A stretch of DNA of 64,000 nt, taken from NCBI GenBank assembly GCA_905250125.1, contig CAJNOL010000862.1, positions 1-64,000 of the forward strand, written 5' to 3'. Every line of letters begins with the position of its first letter. Within the stretch, counting starts at the first letter, position 1. This document shows positions 60,541 through 64,000 of this stretch, piece after piece. Source of the stretch: Rotaria sordida. Lineage: Eukaryota > Rotifera > Eurotatoria > Philodinida > Philodinidae. A model generated the notes under the pieces. It was not told the origin of the DNA. It ran no database searches and saw only the letters and a list, made by a program, of their open reading frames with translations. A program made the position numbers and the translations under genes.

Positions 60541-61854
60541 GTAAAATAATATAATAAAAATTCATATGGATCCCATTATTTTAATAGATAATTTTATTCT
60601 ATTAGTTAAATATTTTTTTTCTTCTAAATATCAATCTTTATAAATATTAATTTTCTTTTGTCTTTAAAGAAAAATAACTCGAAAATGATACAGTTGTAAT
60701 TATTATTAAGAAATAAAAAAAAAAGCCTTCTATATATTAATAAGTCGTATAGTCACTATGTGGTGAATATTCACATCCTGAAAGCAAAGATTACCGGATA
60801 CGTCTAATAACAAAATCCTATAGTTCTTCTTTTAAAATTGATTCTAGGCAATAACTTTCTTCGATATTTAGATAAAAGCTTTTTTTTTTCTCTTCTTTTC
60901 TTGAATAAGATAAATTTTGTTTTTCTCTTTATCGTTATAAAGAAAACATCTTTTCTATTCTATCATGCGTTAATTAAATATTAAATAAATTAGTGACATC
61001 TATAAAGAAAAACTTTTCAGCAAAAGTTTGTGACAGGAAACATATTTTCGTCGAGATTTATTAAAATTATCTTTAAGAAAATCGTTTTTTACATTTTTAA
61101 TTTAATAAATTAAATAGAATAATATTGATATTCTTTTTTTTTTTTTTATAAAAAAACCATAGGTTTTTTTTCTTCTTTTGTTAATAAGATCCTATGTTGA
61201 TGAACGTTTAGAATAGAATATATGAATTTGTCACGAGATTTTCTCATTTATTTATAGAATGACATTTTTTCATCAATTAAACATAGAAAAAGAGAAAGAT
61301 ATGACAGACTTATTTGAAAATCACGGATCATTCTTTTTTAATCATCCACTCACTCAAGATATTAAATACAAGTGGTATAAGACCTTCTCAACTTAAATTA
61401 TTAAGTTACATTAAAATAATTTAATCCAAAGAACTTTTCATTGATGAATTAAAATTAATAAATAACATTTGCTTTAGATTATATATGCAGGATTAATGCC
61501 TGTCTAAGATAAGAAATCTATAGCTTCGGGATACATATTTATATGTTAAGATAAAATAATGTGTCAAAAATTTCTTCGAGCATTTTAAACACTATCAAGT
61601 ATCTTCGTTTCTTTTTTATATGCGTAATAAATTAAAACAGTATAATCTAACCCATCATTACTACTTATCGTGCAAAAAAAAAAAGCAAAACTCTATTTTA
61701 TAATATCAATCGTTTGATGATACATCATTATCTTCGTAATATCTATATCTGAAAATATCAAGACTAAAAATAGAACGATTGGTTTTTTTTTTAATAATAC
61801 GAATTAATCTTGTATGTGTTTCTTTTCCTTTTTTTTTTGTCTAATAGGCTAACC

Positions 61855-61899
61855 ATGCACAAGGCGGCATTGTGCCATGTCTGTGCTTCTCGTCACTGA
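61855..61899 (+). promoter_or_regulatory. Overlapping upstream ORF at NALF start
   Basis: An ATG at 61855 opens a 14-codon frame that ends with TGA at 61897-61899, past the main ATG at 61877 and in a different frame. Ribosomes using it would miss the main start, so it would lower translation unless skipped by leaky scanning. Confidence 0.45.
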
Positions 61900-63565
61900 T
61901 GATGTTGACGATGATATTCGAAATTATTCAATAACTAATCAACAAGAATATATTTATAAACAGTTAAAAGAACTTGAATACGATTTATCATCATCAGTAA
62001 AAACATTTTCTTTTGTCAAATCCTCTTTATCGATATTCGATAAATCTAATAAATATTATCGACAACATCGCCAGCGGCGTCGTTGTCGACCGCAGCAATG
62101 TTTGGTGAAGCATTTGCTCACCTACATGCTAACATTGCTTATCCTAACCAATCATCTTCATTGGCCACTCATATTTTTATCATTATCATCCATAAAAATC
62201 ATGTCAACATACGCTGCTACAACAATAACAACTACAACAACAACAACAGCAACATCAATTGTAACATCAACAAATCAAACAATAACAAAACGTCCATTAT
62301 TAACGCCGTCCACAACAAGAATATTATTAAAAGAGGACGAACAACAATGTTTACCAATAAATACATTACAAATCGATCGAATATGTTCAAAAACATGTCG
62401 TACACGAAAAACACCATTCGAAAAATTCGACAATATCAAACAATATTTAACCGATACACATTATTTACCTTTTTGTTTCAATATTTTAAATCAAACAATA
62501 GTCAAAGAAAATTTTTTCAACGAAACAACAGAAAACGAATGTCGACAAATATTAAATCAAATATTAATAGACGACAAAGAAGCTCAAAAAGCTACAGAAT
62601 TATTTGCTACTTATATGCAAGCAATAGATTCAGCATCAGAAGAAAATCGTTATTCAATTATATATGCCGATTGTCAAGTAAATTTTCAATTTTTTGTTTT
62701 TCGTCTATTTGTTTGTTTATATAAAATATATTAAATAATTCTTTTTTTTTTTTTTGTAGAAAGCTTATCGAACATGGGCTTGTTCAATCAAAATTCCATA
62801 TTATTATCAAAATCAACGCATACCGCCTTGTCAAACGATCTGTGATGAAGTCGAGCGTGTTTGTCCTACATTTCGACCCAGTGATCGTGAACCATTATTT
62901 GCTGGACAACCATTATTTGTTTGCAATGGTAATAAATAGATTGTTTTATATATTTCTCGTTCATATGATGAAACTATATGTTCTTACAGAAGAGTACTTG
63001 AAAAAGAATTTCCGTTATAGATGACTTGACTATAATATTTCACTTATGTAATGATAGTGATGATTTTAGAATAATTGTTTTCAAAAAAAACAAAACGGAT
63101 ATTAATGAAATATTATTATTTAAATATATATATATATATTTTTTTTTTCTTTTAGGAGGTATTGTACCTAAGAGTGATTATCGTCAACCACCACACTGTT
63201 TTGATATATGTCATTTATTTCATGGTTCACAAAAACGTCCTTTCTCGTTTTCATCATCAATATCAAATGAAACTTCTTCTTCTTCTTCTTTTTTTTTACC
63301 TTCAATATCAAAATTTATTGAAGACATTGTGACTACACCGCCATGTTTTGAAATCAAACCGTTACCGCCTCCTTCATCTGAACAAATAATATCACCATTA
63401 ATATTTGTCAACGAATCGATATTCGATAATACAAGTAATACATCTCTTTCTTCTTCAGCTATAACTATCATATCGTCATCTTGGTCGTTGTCGTCATTGT
63501 CGTCGTCTATTATTTTAACTTTTATTCTTCGTTTTTCAATGAAAATACTTATATATGACGACTAA
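61877..63565 (+). CDS. NALF/FAM155 (NLF-1) family NALCN channel auxiliary subunit
   Basis: Exons 61877-62677, 62760-62928 and 63156-63565 join in phase to 459 aa. A stop lies 25-27 bp upstream in frame, so the ATG at 61877 is the start. Order: cytoplasmic N-terminus with a basic patch (RQRRRCRPQQ), a membrane span near residues 80-105, a Thr-rich linker, then the Cys-rich domain typical of this family. There a helical EC..IL segment and YADCQKAYRTWACS align with human FAM155A C-K-xVYKAWLCS; IPPCQTICDEVERVCP aligns with IPCKQYCLEVQTRCP; and LFAGQPLFVCN aligns with IYGGLSSFIC. HCFDICH follows, then a Ser-rich tail and a hydrophobic C-terminal span. Family members help the sodium-leak channel NALCN leave the ER and stay at the neuronal surface. 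Family call is strong; which paralog is not decided. Confidence 0.88.
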
Positions 63566-64000
63566 GTTTTATTTTAGTAGTTATAGATAGGTAATATGTG
63601 TCAATGTTAATCGAGCTGGTTCTCGATACAAAAAAAAAACAAATAACAAATCGTATGGAAAGAGAATAGAGTATTCGATCGTGTGCACAAATCAAGTTCA
63701 TATGTGTGTGTGTATTTGTTTGTTTTATTTCTATGTGTAATTTTTTTTTTTTTGGTTTTTTTCTCTCTGCATTATTTTCCTTTCTTCTTTTCTTTTTTTA
63801 TTTGTACTATTGGAATGCTATGCCATCACTGAATGACCTGCCACTCAACACTGTTGCTGCTGATAGATCTAGAGGGAGAAAAGGAAAAAAAAACGAAAAA
63901 AAAAAAGAAATACTAATTGATAATGTCATTACTATCTTTGAATTCTTTTTTTGGTAATACTTATAAAATAGAACACGAATTTAAGGTCAATGTTCTTTTT
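63566..64000. other. 3' flank of NALF gene
   Basis: T-rich untranslated-like sequence with a GTGTGTGTGT run at 63703-63713. No other gene seen before the window ends. Confidence 0.5.

Larger units (their letters stand above)
56367..61847. other. Long upstream region of NALF gene
   Basis: There is no supportable coding gene. Contents: a GA run near 56880-56898, TA runs near 57290-57320 and 58477-58510, a telomere-like TGTGGGTGAGG at about 57889, GC-richer island 59100-60240, and a candidate leader exon ending at 60540. Frames of 60-180 codons in the island are low-complexity and conflict between strands. Confidence 0.5.

Noticed and set aside
62083..62724. 213-codon frame overlapping NALF exon 1
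   Set aside because: A shadow frame from the ACA/CAA repeats; Asn-rich and without family features, while the other frame carries the NALF Cys-rich domain.
1..64000. CRISPR arrays, rRNA, bacterial-type operons or terminators
   Set aside because: No regularly spaced repeats or rRNA signatures seen, and spliced animal genes throughout rule out a prokaryotic reading.

Overview
This is animal nuclear DNA, very AT-rich, with spliced genes that mostly have short introns (about 45-110 bp, GT...AG). The recognisable genes are metazoan: SPT6, RALGAPA, HSPA13, frataxin, STMP1 and a NALCN-channel auxiliary (NALF/FAM155) protein. Base composition, homopolymer runs, intron size and the many small fold-back and MITE-like elements would fit a rotifer, perhaps a Rotaria-like bdelloid. 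That placement is inference; no rRNA or mitochondrial marker is present to prove it.

Layout. 1-10 kb: gene-poor and rich in repeats, with one intronless gene on the minus strand (4119-5711) that looks like a very divergent SelO/APH-type kinase-fold protein. It is surrounded by palindromic elements, a dead LINE reverse transcriptase and a piggyBac-type MITE. 10-12 kb: a leucine-rich-repeat type I membrane protein (minus). 12-21 kb: a gene desert with a second copy of a palindromic element that itself carries a small hAT-like MITE. 21-22 kb: an F-box protein with a phloem-protein-2-like C-terminal half (plus). 23.3-31.4 kb: a complete 16-exon SPT6 gene (minus, about 1712 aa). 34.7-46.7 kb: a 30-exon RALGAPA gene (minus, about 1901 aa) that shares a 489-bp divergent promoter region with HSPA13 (47.2-48.5 kb, plus). 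48.9-53.5 kb: a 7-exon Q-rich, AT-hook-bearing nuclear protein (plus) that I cannot name. 55.5-56.4 kb: a 49-aa STMP1 mitochondrial micropeptide and frataxin, 198 bp apart on the same strand. 59-64 kb: a GC-richer island, then a 3-exon NALF-like gene.

Themes. Two genes act in transcription/chromatin (SPT6, the AT-hook protein), one in Ral signalling, one in ER protein handling (HSPA13), two in mitochondria (STMP1, FXN) and one with a sodium-leak channel (NALF). They do not form one pathway. For the three big spliced genes I could join every exon in phase; exon coordinates are given with each gene.

The most unusual layer is the set of long near-perfect palindromes (about 270-950 bp) in at least five families. 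Two are copies of one family in opposite orientation that share an asymmetric core. Three lie inside the largest introns of SPT6, RALGAPA and the AT-hook gene. The divergent SelO-like protein, whose catalytic-loop Asp position holds Asn, is the best candidate for an undescribed protein family.
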